Below, in pieces: positions 18,898 through 29,750 of a stretch of 64,000 nt of DNA. The DNA is from Polynucleobacter sp. MWH-P3-07-1 (lineage in GTDB: Bacteria > Pseudomonadota > Gammaproteobacteria > Burkholderiales > Burkholderiaceae). The stretch is taken from NCBI RefSeq assembly GCF_018687555.1, contig NZ_CP061296.1, positions 1,503,983 through 1,567,982 on the forward strand. Reading direction: 5' to 3'. Numbering within the stretch: position 1 is the stretch's first letter; each line of letters starts with the position of its first letter. The translations under genes were made by a program, and so were the position numbers. A model generated the notes under the pieces. The model was given only the letters and a program-made list of their open reading frames with translations. It made no database searches and was not told the origin of the DNA.

Positions 18898-18907
18898 GAT
18901 ATGGCGC

Positions 18908-20707
18908 TTATGCAGTAGGCGCTGCTTGGCGAAGGCGGATGTGTAATTCGCGTAATTGCCGCTCATCCACCGGACTAGGCGCTTGGGTCAATAAACACTG
19001 TGCCCGTTGTGTTTTGGGGAAAGCAATCACATCACGAATCGATTCAGCGCCAGTCATCATGGTAACAATACGATCTAAACCAAAAGCGATACCGCCATGG
19101 GGAGGAGCGCCGTACTGTAGAGCATCTAACAAGAATCCAAATTTAGCTTGTGCTTCCTCTGGACCGATCTTAAGAGCACGGAATACTTGGCTTTGCACTG
19201 CCTCTTGATGAATACGCACAGAGCCACCACCAATTTCACTACCATTCAATACCATATCGTAAGCCTTTGCCAAGCACTTGCCTGGATCGGTCTCGAGATG
19301 CTGCAAGTGCTCATCTTTAGGGCTCGTGAATGGGTGATGACAAGCAACCCAACGGGCTTCAGCGTCATCGTAATCAAACATAGGGAAGTCAACTACCCAC
19401 AAAGGCTTCCAGCCTTCAGTGAATAAGCCATGTTCTTTACCCCAAGCAGAATGACCAATCCGTAAACGTAAGTTACCAATTGCATCATTGACTACCTTTT
19501 CTTTATCGGCTCCAAAGAAAATAATGTCTCCATCCTTTGCGCCTGTCCGCTTCAAGATGCCCTCGATTGCAGCATCGTGGAGATTCTTAACGATGGGAGA
19601 CTGCAAGCCATTGCGGCCTTCGGCAACCGAATTGACCTTAATCCAAGCCAAACCTTTTGCACCATAGATCGATACAAATTGCGTGTAATCATCGATTTCA
19701 CTACGGCTGATCTCAGCGCCACCAGGAACACATAATCCCACTACCCGACCGCCTGCTTGATTGGCGGCTCCAGAGAAGACCTTGAAATCTACATCTTTCA
19801 TCAGATCAGTCAGCTCTGTAAATTCCATTGCAACCCGTAAGTCGGGTTTATCTGAGCCATAGCGAGCCATACCTTCCGAATACGGCATAGTTGGAAAGGG
19901 ATTAGGCAACTCAACATTCATCGTTGTTTTGAAAATGTGACGAATCATATTTTCAAATAAATCCCGAATCTCGATCTCATCTAAGAATGCAGTTTCGCAA
20001 TCAATCTGAGTAAATTCTGGCTGACGATCGGCCCGCAAGTCTTCGTCACGGAAGCACTTGGTAATTTGGTAGTAACGATCAAAACCGGCCACCATCAATA
20101 ATTGCTTAAACAATTGAGGAGACTGAGGTAAGGCAAAAAATTGTCCATCATGAACGCGGGAAGGAACCAGATAATCGCGCGCACCCTCAGGGGTACTCTT
20201 GGTAAGCATCGGTGTTTCAATGTCAATAAAACCTGCAGCATCTAAATAACGTCGGCACTCCATGGCAACGTTGTAACGCAATCGCAGATTCTTTTGCATT
20301 TGTGGGCGACGTAGATCGAGAACCCGATGAGTCAAGCGGGTTGTCTCGGATAAATTTTCGTCATCAATCTGGAATGGTGGTGTTACAGATGCATTGAGAA
20401 TGACTAGCTTATGGCATAGAATTTCAACCTTGCCACTGACCAAATCGGCATTCTCGGTACCAGCAGGACGCGCCCGCACTAGGCCCGTAATCTGAATACA
20501 AAACTCGTTACGCACTTGCTCGGCAAGTCCAAACATCTCGGGGCGATCAGGGTCGCAAACGATCTGGACAAAGCCCTCGCGATCGCGCAAGTCAATAAAA
20601 ATCACGCCACCGTGATCACGACGACGGTTAACCCAACCAGCAAGGGTAACTTCTTTACCAATCAGTGAATCGCTAACCTGGCCACAGGTATGACTTCGCA
20701 TCGACAT
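18908..20707 (-). CDS. aspS: Aspartyl-tRNA synthetase
   Basis: A 599-aa class IIb synthetase. The N-terminal OB-fold anticodon domain contains '[20 protein letters not shown]'. Motif 2 is '[19 protein letters not shown]', and motif 3 is '[14 protein letters not shown]' near residue 555, with the bacterial GAD insertion between. In Betaproteobacteria lacking AsnRS the enzyme can be non-discriminating (Asp and Asn tRNAs), working with GatCAB; sequence alone does not settle this. The start has a TAGGAAA Shine-Dalgarno. It heads a tight run with nudB and the ABC exporter. Confidence 0.98.
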   Translation of the reverse strand: MSMRSHTCGQVSDSLIGKEVTLAGWVNRRRDHGGVIFIDLRDREGFVQIVCDPDRPEMFGLAEQVRNEFCIQITGLVRARPAGTENADLVSGKVEILCHKLVILNASVTPPFQIDDENLSETTRLTHRVLDLRRPQMQKNLRLRYNVAMECRRYLDAAGFIDIETPMLTKSTPEGARDYLVPSRVHDGQFFALPQSPQLFKQLLMVAGFDRYYQITKCFRDEDLRADRQPEFTQIDCETAFLDEIEIRDLFENMIRHIFKTTMNVELPNPFPTMPYSEGMARYGSDKPDLRVAMEFTELTDLMKDVDFKVFSGAANQAGGRVVGLCVPGGAEISRSEIDDYTQFVSIYGAKGLAWIKVNSVAEGRNGLQSPIVKNLHDAAIEGILKRTGAKDGDIIFFGADKEKVVNDAIGNLRLRIGHSAWGKEHGLFTEGWKPLWVVDFPMFDYDDAEARWVACHHPFTSPKDEHLQHLETDPGKCLAKAYDMVLNGSEIGGGSVRIHQEAVQSQVFRALKIGPEEAQAKFGFLLDALQYGAPPHGGIAFGLDRIVTMMTGAESIRDVIAFPKTQRAQCLLTQAPSPVDERQLRELHIRLRQAAPTA

Positions 20708-20723
20708 AACAATTTCCTATAAA

Positions 20724-21377
20724 TCAAAGAGGTTTTGGTGACTCTAATGCAGTCTTACCAATAGAACTATTTGGCGGGACAGATCCCATTGAAACAATGT
20801 GTTTCAGTGCTTCTTCAACACTCATATCTAGTGCAATCGTTTGCTCACGAGGCACGATCATGAAGAAACCTGAAGTTGGATTGGGAGTCGTAGGTAAAAA
20901 GACATTCACATAGTCTGCACCCAACTTAGTACTTATTTCTTTCGCAGGCAATCCCGTTTGAAAAGCAATTGCCCAAGAATCAGCATGGGGATATCGAATC
21001 AGCAAAGCCTTACTAAAGGCGTTGCCATTACCAGACAATAAGGTGGTGGAAACCTGCTGAACGCTTGAATAGATAGAGCGAACGATTGGAATGCGATTAA
21101 CAAATTTATCCCAAATTCTCATCCACCACTGTCCAGCAAAATGAATTGCCAACAAACCCGTAAAGATGACTACCAGAATGACGATCAGAATTCCGACCCC
21201 CGGAAGGTTACGGAAATGCTGTAAATCGGATGAAAATTGCTCTGGGAAAACCGCAATAATGGCGCTCATGACGGAACCAAAAACACCGTCGAGCAAGCCT
21301 AAGCCCCACGTAATCACCCAAATGGTGACAGCCATGGGAGCCCAAACGAGAATTCCAGCGATAAAGTATTTTTTCAT
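20724..21377 (-). CDS. DUF502 family membrane protein
   Basis: A 217-aa protein recognised as DUF502. Two membrane segments are clear (about 3-30 and 62-82), followed by a soluble part with 'RIPIVRSIYSSVQQVSTTLL' and 'VNVFLPTTPNPTSGFFMIVP', the family hallmarks. Function is unknown. It sits between ubiB and aspS, in a run with ubiE, a Tim44-like gene and ubiJ, so a membrane-linked role beside ubiquinone synthesis is possible but only inferred from position. Confidence 0.85.
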   Translation of the reverse strand: MKKYFIAGILVWAPMAVTIWVITWGLGLLDGVFGSVMSAIIAVFPEQFSSDLQHFRNLPGVGILIVILVVIFTGLLAIHFAGQWWMRIWDKFVNRIPIVRSIYSSVQQVSTTLLSGNGNAFSKALLIRYPHADSWAIAFQTGLPAKEISTKLGADYVNVFLPTTPNPTSGFFMIVPREQTIALDMSVEEALKHIVSMGSVPPNSSIGKTALESPKPL

Positions 21378-21430
21378 GTTTTTTGCCTAACCACGCATTT
21401 TAACGGGTTAGACGGCTCTAGGGCGAGAGC

Positions 21431-23011
21431 CTAGTAAATACCGAGGCTAATTAAGAGGATCCCTGCTAAAAAGCCGCCCGCAAAGAGAAGAGAACCCACA
21501 ATTAGACGATGGGTCCGGCGCTCTTCTAATAGCACTGCTCTTAAAACCTCTAACTCCGCGTTTTGCTCTTGATGCTGGCTTTGGGCTAGGCGATCCGCAA
21601 TCAACCTCGGCAGGGTAGGCAGAATTTTTGCCCAGGCAGGCGCCTCTGCCTTGAGGCCATCAATAAAGCCGCTCCATCCCAGCTGCTTATCAACCCACTT
21701 TTCTAAAATCGGTTTAGCTGTTTTCCACAAATCCAAATCAGGATCGAGCTCGCGGGCCAGTCCTTCTACGTTTAATAACGTTTTTTGTAAAAGCGTTAAC
21801 TGGGGCTGAATCTCCACCTTAAAGCGGCGCGAGGTCTGGAATAAACGCATCAACACAATACCCAAAGAAATCTCTTTTAGAGGTCGATCAAAGTAAGGTT
21901 CGCAAACTGAGCGTACCGCTCCTTCTAATTCCTCGACTCTGGTATTCGCCGGCACCCAACCAGACTCGATATGTAGCTCAGCCACTCGTCGGTAATCACG
22001 ATTAAAGAAAGCCAAGAAGTTTTGAGCCAAATAATTTTTATCGATTTCACTTAGCGTACCGACAATACCGAAGTCAAAAGAAATAAAGCGGCCAAATGTT
22101 TCAGGCTCTAGGCTGATGGAAATATTTCCAGGATGCATGTCTGCATGAAAGAAGCCGTACTCAAATACTTGAGTAAAAAAGATCTCAACGCCATCAGCAG
22201 CAAGTTTCTTAAAGTCCACTCCTGCTGCGCGTAACTCTGCAGTACGACCAATGGAGATGCCATCCATTCTTTCCATGACGATGACATTAGTTCTGCATAG
22301 ATCCCAATACATTTCAGGGATCATGAGTTTCTTGGAATCAATAAAGTAGCGACGAAGTTGACTCGCGTTAGCAGCTTCGCGCATCAAATCAAGCTCATCA
22401 TGCAAATAAATATCAAACTCAGCTACAACTTCACGCGGCTTTAAGCGCCGACCATCTTCTGATGTTTTCTCGATGATTTTGGCCAGGTCTCTCATCAACG
22501 CCAAGTCACCCTCGATCACCGGCAGAATGCCTGGGCGAAGTACCTTGATGGCCACCGACCGGCCCTGCCACTCTGGATGCTTATCCGTTCCACGCAATAC
22601 CCCGAAGTGCACCTGAGCCACTGAGGCACTGGCTATAGGGGTGGCATCAAAACTTTCAAAGACCGTTTCAATAGGCGCTCCTAATGCCGCTTCAATCAAA
22701 TTCCGTGACTCAGCATTTGAAAATGGTGGCACCTGATCTTGCAGCTTAGCTAACTCATTAGCAATATCCTCAGGTAAGAGATCTCGACGCGTAGAGAGAA
22801 CTTGACCAAACTTCACAAAAATTGGACCCAGCTCTTCTAGCGTTAAGCGAATCCGTTCGCCTCTTGGCAAGTTAGCGCTCGGAGAAATCCAACACAGAAT
22901 AGACAAAAGACCGCGGCGTAATCCAGGCCTGAGATTGTCCCGCAATAATGGGAGCAAACCATAACGCCAAGCGGTGAAGAAAATAAAAAAGAGACGGCTG
23001 ATTCTGCGCAT
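21431..23011 (-). CDS. ubiB: Ubiquinone biosynthesis ATPase/kinase-like protein UbiB
   Basis: A 526-aa member of the ADCK/UbiB atypical kinase family, needed for ubiquinone synthesis probably as an ATPase handling membrane lipids. Motifs are '[20 protein letters not shown]' (KxGQ motif, about 55-74), the Ala-rich loop 'ASASVAQVH', the catalytic-type Lys in 'VAIKVLRPG', '[13 protein letters not shown]' and 'FDFGIVGTL' (metal-binding DFG). Two hydrophobic C-terminal segments (about 500-526) anchor it. ubiJ ends 2 bp upstream, so the two are translationally linked. Confidence 0.97.
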   Translation of the reverse strand: MRRISRLFFIFFTAWRYGLLPLLRDNLRPGLRRGLLSILCWISPSANLPRGERIRLTLEELGPIFVKFGQVLSTRRDLLPEDIANELAKLQDQVPPFSNAESRNLIEAALGAPIETVFESFDATPIASASVAQVHFGVLRGTDKHPEWQGRSVAIKVLRPGILPVIEGDLALMRDLAKIIEKTSEDGRRLKPREVVAEFDIYLHDELDLMREAANASQLRRYFIDSKKLMIPEMYWDLCRTNVIVMERMDGISIGRTAELRAAGVDFKKLAADGVEIFFTQVFEYGFFHADMHPGNISISLEPETFGRFISFDFGIVGTLSEIDKNYLAQNFLAFFNRDYRRVAELHIESGWVPANTRVEELEGAVRSVCEPYFDRPLKEISLGIVLMRLFQTSRRFKVEIQPQLTLLQKTLLNVEGLARELDPDLDLWKTAKPILEKWVDKQLGWSGFIDGLKAEAPAWAKILPTLPRLIADRLAQSQHQEQNAELEVLRAVLLEERRTHRLIVGSLLFAGGFLAGILLISLGIY

Positions 23012-23013
23012 AA

Positions 23014-23634
23014 TTATGTTGTTTTTTTCTCAAGTAGAGCAATGCGTTTTTCAATTCGATCTACCGAGTCACGCAGCTCATTTAATTCATGCTTACGAGC
23101 AATGAAATCGCGTTTATTCAGAAGTATTTTTCTTTCCTCACTGACATACTCCACCACATTTTGCAGAAAGTCTTTTGAAGCAGCTTGACCAGCCTTTGCA
23201 ATGGACTTGGCTTGTCGTACTGCAAAATGCGCTGGGGCATCACCAATGAATTTCGCCAAGTCTTCTTCATACTCCCAGCGAACCTGAGAAACCAGTCGCC
23301 CAATCAATTGGGCCAGATCAGCATCGCCACTGAGTTTGACTGCTTTAAAAGCTTGATCACGCAAATTTCCAGGGCTCGCAAGCAAATCAGACAGCGCCTG
23401 GGCTGAGACCTCTAAAACTAAAGATGCTTTATCAACAGTACTTAGCGCTGAGAGATTTCCCTCTGGAGTGATCTCTACAACCATCATCCCCATCGGCAGG
23501 TTTAAGCAAATACTCTTACCTGCATGAAGATTCAGTTCTGCCATTGCCCATGGCTCACTGGCTAATACATGATTTACCCCGCGACATAGCGCGCCGGCAG
23601 CAAGGTGATGGGTTGTGGAAGTCAGGCTATTCAT
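23014..23634 (-). CDS. ubiJ: Ubiquinone biosynthesis accessory factor UbiJ
   Basis: A 206-aa SCP2-like lipid-binding protein that with UbiK scaffolds the soluble Ubi complex. The N-terminal SCP2 region (about 15-110) includes '[18 protein letters not shown]' and the C-terminus is coiled coil ('[21 protein letters not shown]'), as in E. coli UbiJ. The ubiE-ubiJ-ubiB order supports the call. The start codon lies 7 bp after the U-tract of a terminator hairpin (23641-23665) and has no Shine-Dalgarno, so expression may depend on read-through or on the hairpin. Confidence 0.88.
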   Translation of the reverse strand: MNSLTSTTHHLAAGALCRGVNHVLASEPWAMAELNLHAGKSICLNLPMGMMVVEITPEGNLSALSTVDKASLVLEVSAQALSDLLASPGNLRDQAFKAVKLSGDADLAQLIGRLVSQVRWEYEEDLAKFIGDAPAHFAVRQAKSIAKAGQAASKDFLQNVVEYVSEERKILLNKRDFIARKHELNELRDSVDRIEKRIALLEKKTT

Positions 23635-23640
23635 GGGTGC

Positions 23641-23665
23641 AAAAAACCCGCACGAATGCGGGTTT
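23641..23665 (-). terminator. Intrinsic terminator-like hairpin between the Tim44-like gene and ubiJ
   Basis: On the minus strand a 9-bp perfect stem AAACCCGCA / TGCGGGTTT with a 4-nt loop is followed by TTTTTT. It lies 20 bp after the stop of the Tim44-like gene and ends 7 bp before the ubiJ ATG, leaving no room for a separate promoter or Shine-Dalgarno. Confidence 0.8.
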
Positions 23666-23685
23666 CCTTAGGAAAGTATCTAAGC

Positions 23686-24573
23686 TTAAACCAACTGCTG
23701 AATACCCGCTAGTACCCAACCTCCAGGGCCATTTACCGGCTTACTCAGGTTCCAGATTTCTGAAAAGTTACTTGCCGGAGCAGAAACTTGCTCACGAATC
23801 ATGCCCGTAAACTGAACGCTACAGTAATAATTGGTATCCGCCGTTTCAATTCCCAGCAAACTTGCCTGCATGCTGACCACTTCAGTCTGGTTAGAAGCAT
23901 CAAATCTACCTGCCAAATCTTGCTGAATAGTAGTGAACATCTCGGGAGTGGTGTATTCCTTTAGTGAAACTAAATCTCCCTGATCCCACGCTTTTTGAAG
24001 ACGGACAAAGAATTGTTTGGCGTTCTCTAAAAAAGAATACTCATCAAAACCGGGGGGCATGGTTGATTGAAAAGTTTCAGCAACTGGAGCAACACCACTA
24101 AAGCCATTAGTGACGGGCTGAAAAGCTGGCTCTTGTTTAGCAAGAGGGTCACTAGTCCGCTGCGCACCTTGAGCACCTGAAAGAGATGGCAATAAACGTC
24201 GGATCACAAACATAATGGCAAAGCCAACTAGCAGTGCAATGAGCAAACCAGAAAACATGGACGCCATACCTTCACCCAAACCGAAGTGGGAAAAGAGATA
24301 AGCAATGCCCAAGCCTGCTGCTAGGCCGCCCAACATGCCACCCATTCCTCCAAAACGACTTGGGGCTGCTGGTTGCACTGGAGCTGCTGCTGGAGTTGCA
24401 GGCTGTGCTTGCTGTGCAGGCCTTTGTGGTGGAGTAGCTTGTCTTTGGATTGGTGCACTAGGAGCGCGACCAAAACTTCTGCCGCCGCCCAGACGAACTG
24501 CATCAGCATCGCCCACTACAGCACATAACAAAGTACAGCTTAAGAGAACTGCTTTAAAAAAGTGCTTATTCAT
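23686..24573 (-). CDS. Tim44-like domain membrane protein
   Basis: A 295-aa protein. An N-terminal signal-like segment (about 7-25) precedes a low-complexity Pro/Ala/Gln region (35-70), a Gly-rich hydrophobic stretch (75-130, two membrane segments around 'GMGGMLGGLAAGLGIAYLF' and 'GLLIALLVGFAIMFVIRRLL'), then a soluble Tim44/MlaC-like domain (150-295) with 'FLENAKQFFVRLQKAWDQGD'. This layout is typical of bacterial Tim44-like proteins, whose function is not established. It has a GAAGGGG Shine-Dalgarno and its own terminator. Position between ubiE and ubiJ hints at a lipid-handling role, inferred only. Confidence 0.85.
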   Translation of the reverse strand: MNKHFFKAVLLSCTLLCAVVGDADAVRLGGGRSFGRAPSAPIQRQATPPQRPAQQAQPATPAAAPVQPAAPSRFGGMGGMLGGLAAGLGIAYLFSHFGLGEGMASMFSGLLIALLVGFAIMFVIRRLLPSLSGAQGAQRTSDPLAKQEPAFQPVTNGFSGVAPVAETFQSTMPPGFDEYSFLENAKQFFVRLQKAWDQGDLVSLKEYTTPEMFTTIQQDLAGRFDASNQTEVVSMQASLLGIETADTNYYCSVQFTGMIREQVSAPASNFSEIWNLSKPVNGPGGWVLAGIQQLV

Positions 24574-24623
24574 GCTACCCCTTCAATAATCAAGTAATAC
24601 ATAGACTACCATCGCGTTGAATT

Positions 24624-25367
24624 TTAATATTTCATGCCGATATGGAGAGCCACAATACCCCCTGTCATGCGATGGGTATCAACTTCATCAAAGCCTACTG
24701 CCAACATCATTTCTTTGAGTGTCTCCGCATCTGGATGCATCCGGATGGATTCAGCCAAGTAACGATAACTCTCAGCATCTTGCGCAATCTTTTCGCCTAA
24801 CCAAGGCAGAACTTTGAAAGAGTAAGCGTCATAAATGGGTTTCAAGAACTCATCGGGCTTAGAAAACTCCAAGACCAGTACGCGGCCACCGGGCTTAATG
24901 ACTCGCAACATCTCTGCCAGGGCTACTTCTTTATGCGTCATATTGCGCAGGCCAAATGCGACGGTCACAACGTCAAAATAATTTGCAGGAAAGGGAATCT
25001 TTTCAGCATCAAACTGAACACAGGGTAAAGCTAAGCCATCATCGAGTAAGCGATCCCGGCCGACGCCTAACATGGAGGCATTAATGTCGCTCAACCAAAC
25101 TTGAGCATCTGCATTAGTACCGTAATGGGCTGCTTGCGCAAACGCTTTTGCTAAGTCGCCAGTACCACCAGCAATGTCTAAGACTTTTTGGCCAGGGCGG
25201 ACTTGCGCGCGGGCAATCGTAACTTTCTTCCACAGACGATGCAAACCAAAAGACATCAGGTCATTCATCACGTCATATTTACTGGCTACCGAATGAAATA
25301 CCTCAGCTACCTTACTGGCCTTCTCTGCTTCGTCAACACTCTGATAACCAAAATGGGTTTTACTCAT
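24624..25367 (-). CDS. ubiE: Ubiquinone/menaquinone C-methyltransferase UbiE
   Basis: A 247-aa SAM-dependent methyltransferase adding the C-methyl group of the ubiquinone ring. It starts '[21 protein letters not shown]'; SAM motif I is '[16 protein letters not shown]' (about 64-79), and the UbiE signatures '[17 protein letters not shown]' and '[18 protein letters not shown]' are present. The C-terminus '[12 protein letters not shown]' is diagnostic. It is 17 bp after the DUF971 gene, in a cotranscribed run. Confidence 0.98.
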   Translation of the reverse strand: MSKTHFGYQSVDEAEKASKVAEVFHSVASKYDVMNDLMSFGLHRLWKKVTIARAQVRPGQKVLDIAGGTGDLAKAFAQAAHYGTNADAQVWLSDINASMLGVGRDRLLDDGLALPCVQFDAEKIPFPANYFDVVTVAFGLRNMTHKEVALAEMLRVIKPGGRVLVLEFSKPDEFLKPIYDAYSFKVLPWLGEKIAQDAESYRYLAESIRMHPDAETLKEMMLAVGFDEVDTHRMTGGIVALHIGMKY

Positions 25368-25384
25368 ACTGACTCTCTAGATAG

Positions 25385-25780
25385 TTAATGACTGCCACAG
25401 GAATGGGTATCTTTACCCGAGCTCATTACCGCATCTCGCTCAACTCCGTGAACCTCGAGCTTCTTCAAATATTCCACCCATAAGCTTTCTTGATTCTCAG
25501 CCAAATGAAGCAAGTATTCCCAGGTAAATAAACCAGAATCATGTCCATCAGAAAAGGTAGGCTTGATCGCATAATGACCCACAGGTTCAATTTGTATGAT
25601 CACCACTTCGCGCTTCCCGGTTTGCAAAGTTTCTTGCCCAGGACCATGTCCCTGTACTTCAGCCGAGGGTGAATGCACCCTCAAAAACTCAAAAGGCAAA
25701 CGAAAACTTCTGCCATCCTCATAACCCAACTCCAAGACTTTGGATTGCTGATGAGAAACGATTTGATTGGGAATAATCAA
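25385..25780 (-). CDS. DUF971 domain protein (GBBH-like N-terminal domain)
   Basis: A 131-aa protein with the DUF971 fold: '[27 protein letters not shown]' in its first half, then '[32 protein letters not shown]' read in parts, as seen at the N-terminus of gamma-butyrobetaine hydroxylase and in Fe-S-linked proteins. The C-terminal tail holds a Cys and two His (HSCGSH). It starts with TTG in a TTGA overlap with the preceding oxidoreductase stop and has a GAGAGGG Shine-Dalgarno, so translation is coupled. Molecular function unknown; it regularly precedes ubiE in Betaproteobacteria. Confidence 0.85.
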   Translation of the reverse strand: MIIPNQIVSHQQSKVLELGYEDGRSFRLPFEFLRVHSPSAEVQGHGPGQETLQTGKREVVIIQIEPVGHYAIKPTFSDGHDSGLFTWEYLLHLAENQESLWVEYLKKLEVHGVERDAVMSSGKDTHSCGSH

Positions 25781-28700
25781 ACCAGCACCCTCTCAATACC
25801 GCCCTGGTTCGCTTTAGTCACATATTCTTGCATCCAGTCATCGCCCAAGATTTTCTGAGCCATCTCAACCACGATGTAATCAGCCGTAGTACCGCTATCA
25901 GCATCAAAACGGGTCAGGCCTTGCAAGCAAGATGGGCAGCTCGTCAGCACCTTCACATCAACTGCTGGATCATCCTTGCGAAGTGCATTGGCACCTTTTT
26001 CCATTTCAATTTCTTTACGGAAGCGAACTTGAGTGGAGATATCAGGTCGGGTAATTGCCAAGGTTCCAGACTCACCACAGCAGCGATCATTTTTAGGAAT
26101 CGCTTTACCGTTTTCTTGCTGAATCAATTCATTCACAGTCTTAAGAGGATCTTGCAACTTCATCGGCGAATGGCAAGGATCGTGATACATATATTTGACA
26201 CCCGTCACGCCAGAGAGCTTCACACCTTTCTCGAGCAAATACTCATGAATGTCAATAATTCGGCAGCCGGGGAAGATTTGTTCAAACTGATAACCTGCCA
26301 ATTGATCGTAGCAAGTACCGCAAGACACTACAACAGTTTTGATGTCTAAATAGTTGAGCGTATTGGCAACACGGTGAAAGAGCACTCGATTGTCAGTAAT
26401 CATTTTCTCGGCTTTATCAAAGTCGCCATTACCGCGCTGAGGGTAACCACAGCAGAGATAGCCTGGAGGTAAAACGGTTTGCACCCCGACATTCCAAAGC
26501 ATTGCCTGAGTGGCCAAGCCTACTTGAGAAAACAAGCGCTCCGAACCGCAGCCTGGGAAATAAAATACAGCCTCAGTATCAGCAGAAGTGGTTTTTGGAT
26601 CTCGGATAATGGGTACGTAGTTGGCATCTTCAATGTCAAGCAGAGCACGGGCGGTCTTCTTGGGCAAATTCCCAGGCATTTTCTTATTCACAAAGAAAAT
26701 CACCTGCTCTTTAATGCTCGGCTTACCAACCGTTGCAGGTGGGTGAGCTGTTTGCTTGCGAGCCAGCCGACTAAATAAATCATTAGCAAGTCGCTGAGCT
26801 TTATAGCCCCAACCAATCATCGTCTTCCGTACGAGATTAATGGTGTCAGGACTAGTCGCATTCAAGAACAACATCGATGCTGCAGTGCCTGGGTTAAAGC
26901 GTTGCTGCCCCATCTTGCGCAACAAATTACGCATATTCATCGTGACATCGCCAAAGTCAATTTTGACTGGACAAGGCGTTAAGCACTTATGACACACTGT
27001 GCAATGGGCTGCCACATCATCAAACATCTCCCAATGCTTAATTGAGACACCGCGACGCGTTTGCTCTTCATACAGAAAAGCTTCAATTAATAAGGAGGTT
27101 GCCAAGATCTTGTCGCGCGGACTGTAGAGCAAATTAGCGCGAGGAACATGGGTTGAGCAGACCGGCTTACATTTGCCACATCGCAAGCAATCCTTGATGC
27201 TATCGGCAATTGCACCAATATCACTTTGCTGCATGATGATGGACTCATGGCCCATTAGTCCAAAGCTTGGGGTGTATGCCATGCCAAGATCAGCATGTGG
27301 CATCAATTTGCCTTTATTGAATCGACCCTCTGGATCAACCCGATTTTTGTAGGCGCGGAAATCTTTTAACTCGGCTTCAGTTAAATACTCTAATTTTGTA
27401 ATACCAATACCGTGCTCACCTGAAATGACGCCATCGAGCGAGCGAGCCAATTTCATAATGCGATCAACAGCATGATGAGCATCTTGCAACATCTCATAGT
27501 CATCAGAGTTCACCGGCAAATTGGTATGGACATTGCCATCACCTGCATGCATATGCAAGGCGACAAATACCCGCTTACGCAAAATCTGCTTATGGATTGC
27601 TTCTAGTTCATTCAAGATGGGTTCAAAAGCTAAACCGCCAAACATGATCCTCAACTCAGCGCGAATCTCAGTTTTCCAAGATGCCCGCAAACTATAGTCT
27701 TGCAGCTGTGGAAAGTAAGTGTCCATCTTAGTGAGCCACTCGGACCAGCGTGCACGTACTCCCGCAATCAGATCAAGGGCCTGCTGAACTCGATCACCTA
27801 AGATTTCTGCACTAGGAATTTCATCATCTTCAGTAGATTTTCCGAGTGGAAGAGCACTTTTTCTTAAGAAGTGCTCTAAACCATCTAAGACCTGTAACTT
27901 ATTTTTTAAGGACAACTCAATATTGATTCGCTCAATACCATCGGTGTACTCACCCATGCGCGGCAAGGGGATCACTACATCCTCATTAATCTTGAACGCA
28001 TTGGTATGGCGTGCGATTGCTGCAGTACGAGCTCGGTCCAACCAGAACTTCTTCCGAGCCTCAGGACTCACAGCGACAAAACCCTCGCCGACTCGAAGAT
28101 TAGCCATGCGCACGACTTCACTAGTGGCCGCCGCTACTGCCTCTTCATCGTCACCAGCAATATCGCCCAGTAAAACCATTTTGGGAAGACTATTACGCTT
28201 GGATTTGGTGGAATAACCAACAGCTTTCAAATAGCGATCATCTAGATGCTCGAGACCTGCCAAGATCGGTCCACCCTGCTTACTCAAACCATCTAAGTAG
28301 GCTTTGATTTCAACAATACTTGGGATCGCCTCACGCGCTTGGCCAAAGAATTCTAAGCATACGGTACGCATATATTTCGGCATGCGATGCAAGATCCAAG
28401 TTGCACTTGTGATCAAACCATCACAACCTTCTTTTTGAACGCCAGGCAATCCTGATAAAAACTTATCAGTCACATCCTTGCCTAAACCTTCTTTACGGAA
28501 ACGCTTACCCTCAGACTCAATGATTTCAGTTTTGAGAATACGTTTCCCAGGCTCACTCAAACCATCAGACCAGGTCAACTGAAAGCGCACTAAGGGAGCA
28601 TCATGAATCTTGCCGAGGTTATGATCTAAACGTTCTATATCCAGCCAATTACCTTCTGGATCAACCATGCGCCAGCTGGCTAAATTATCTAAAGCAGTAC

Positions 28701-29616
28701 CCCAGAGGACGGCTTTCTTACCACCTGCATTCATCGCAATATTGCCGCCGATACAGCTTGCATCAGCTGAAGTGGGGTCAACTGCAAAAACCAAACCAGC
28801 GTGTTCTGCTGCATCTGCAACGCGGCGTGTCACTACGCCAGCGCCAGTAAATATCGTTGGAACTTCTTTTGAAACGCCAGGTAAATGTTTGCTCTTGACG
28901 CTATCAATCTGCTCAAGCTTCTCTGTGTTGATGACTGCAGACAATGCATACAGCGGAATTGCGCCGCCGGTATAACCAGTGCCGCCTCCGCGAGGAATAA
29001 TGGTTAAGCCAAGCTCAATACATCCTTTGACAAGGCCTGGAATTTCAGATTCATAGTCAGGCTTCAACACTACCAGCGGAAACTCAACACGCCAATCGGT
29101 AGCATCGGTGACGTGCGCTGCACGAGAAACACCATCAAAGCAAATATTGTCGGAAGCGGTAAAGCGGCCCAGCACTTTGCGCGCCTGTTTACGAATCCGC
29201 TCGACCTCCTTAAAACCATTTTCAAAATTCTCAACGGCACGATGTGCGGCATTTAACAGGAGTTGTACTTGTGGGGCAGACTCTCCGCTAGCGCGTTTCT
29301 TGACCTCGCCAAGGCGATGCCACAGCGCATCAGTCAGCATCTGGCGACGATTCGCGTTATCTAATAAGTCATCCTGCAGGAAGGGGTTGCGCTGCACCAC
29401 CCAAATGTCCCCCAGAACCTCAAACAACATCCGTGCAGAACGGCCTGTTTTTCTGACTCCACGGAGTTCATTGAGGGTCTGCCAAGACTCCTCACCCAGA
29501 ATTCGGATGACGATTTCCCGGTCAGAAAAGGAGGTGTAGTTGTAAGGTATTTCACGCAGACGGGGTGAGCCCTCGTCGGCTTCAAATAACTGATTTAATG
29601 CTAGTGGAGCATTCAT
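25777..29616 (-). CDS. Large FAD-linked oxidase / Fe-S oxidoreductase with N-terminal DUF3683
   Basis: A 1279-aa multidomain protein. Residues 1-180 match DUF3683; a FAD_binding_4 domain follows ('[16 protein letters not shown]' near 207), then a FAD-oxidase C-terminal region with the flavin-site '[13 protein letters not shown]' and '[13 protein letters not shown]'. Two 4Fe-4S motifs come next, [11 protein letters not shown] (about 807) and [11 protein letters not shown] (about 871). Two CCG cysteine-rich domains follow (PGCGSER 1020, LCCGYPQ 1054, SCGTC 1097, DPCHSP 1145, RCCGESG 1177, SCPSC 1227). This equals a GlcD-like flavoprotein fused to a GlcF/GlpC-like electron-transfer subunit, probably oxidising a 2-hydroxy acid (D-lactate or similar). 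The substrate is not known. Confidence 0.9.
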   Translation of the reverse strand: MNAPLALNQLFEADEGSPRLREIPYNYTSFSDREIVIRILGEESWQTLNELRGVRKTGRSARMLFEVLGDIWVVQRNPFLQDDLLDNANRRQMLTDALWHRLGEVKKRASGESAPQVQLLLNAAHRAVENFENGFKEVERIRKQARKVLGRFTASDNICFDGVSRAAHVTDATDWRVEFPLVVLKPDYESEIPGLVKGCIELGLTIIPRGGGTGYTGGAIPLYALSAVINTEKLEQIDSVKSKHLPGVSKEVPTIFTGAGVVTRRVADAAEHAGLVFAVDPTSADASCIGGNIAMNAGGKKAVLWGTALDNLASWRMVDPEGNWLDIERLDHNLGKIHDAPLVRFQLTWSDGLSEPGKRILKTEIIESEGKRFRKEGLGKDVTDKFLSGLPGVQKEGCDGLITSATWILHRMPKYMRTVCLEFFGQAREAIPSIVEIKAYLDGLSKQGGPILAGLEHLDDRYLKAVGYSTKSKRNSLPKMVLLGDIAGDDEEAVAAATSEVVRMANLRVGEGFVAVSPEARKKFWLDRARTAAIARHTNAFKINEDVVIPLPRMGEYTDGIERINIELSLKNKLQVLDGLEHFLRKSALPLGKSTEDDEIPSAEILGDRVQQALDLIAGVRARWSEWLTKMDTYFPQLQDYSLRASWKTEIRAELRIMFGGLAFEPILNELEAIHKQILRKRVFVALHMHAGDGNVHTNLPVNSDDYEMLQDAHHAVDRIMKLARSLDGVISGEHGIGITKLEYLTEAELKDFRAYKNRVDPEGRFNKGKLMPHADLGMAYTPSFGLMGHESIIMQQSDIGAIADSIKDCLRCGKCKPVCSTHVPRANLLYSPRDKILATSLLIEAFLYEEQTRRGVSIKHWEMFDDVAAHCTVCHKCLTPCPVKIDFGDVTMNMRNLLRKMGQQRFNPGTAASMLFLNATSPDTINLVRKTMIGWGYKAQRLANDLFSRLARKQTAHPPATVGKPSIKEQVIFFVNKKMPGNLPKKTARALLDIEDANYVPIIRDPKTTSADTEAVFYFPGCGSERLFSQVGLATQAMLWNVGVQTVLPPGYLCCGYPQRGNGDFDKAEKMITDNRVLFHRVANTLNYLDIKTVVVSCGTCYDQLAGYQFEQIFPGCRIIDIHEYLLEKGVKLSGVTGVKYMYHDPCHSPMKLQDPLKTVNELIQQENGKAIPKNDRCCGESGTLAITRPDISTQVRFRKEIEMEKGANALRKDDPAVDVKVLTSCPSCLQGLTRFDADSGTTADYIVVEMAQKILGDDWMQEYVTKANQGGIERVLV

Positions 29617-29738
29617 GGTGTGATATTCGTTAAAGAAGCATTTTAATAGAGCATCCCTGATATTGGCAGGAAACCTAAAAAGATGTTGAGGAAGTCTATA
29701 AACCCCAGCAAAACTAAGGGCTTAGAACCCAACCGTGG

Positions 29739-29744
29739 TACGCT
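29739..29744 (+). promoter_or_regulatory. Putative -10 element (TACGCT) six bases before ilvA ATG
   Basis: TACGCT, then six bases, then the ilvA ATG at 29751, in the 134-bp divergent region with the large oxidoreductase. No Shine-Dalgarno precedes ilvA, so a leaderless mRNA is plausible. Confidence 0.4.
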
Positions 29745-29750
29745 CATTGG

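Noticed and set aside
18898..18966. ATG start at 18966 for nudB
   Set aside because: It would overlap aspS by 59 bp and add 23 residues before the conserved N-terminus; the TTG at 18897 gives the usual length, though this is not proven.
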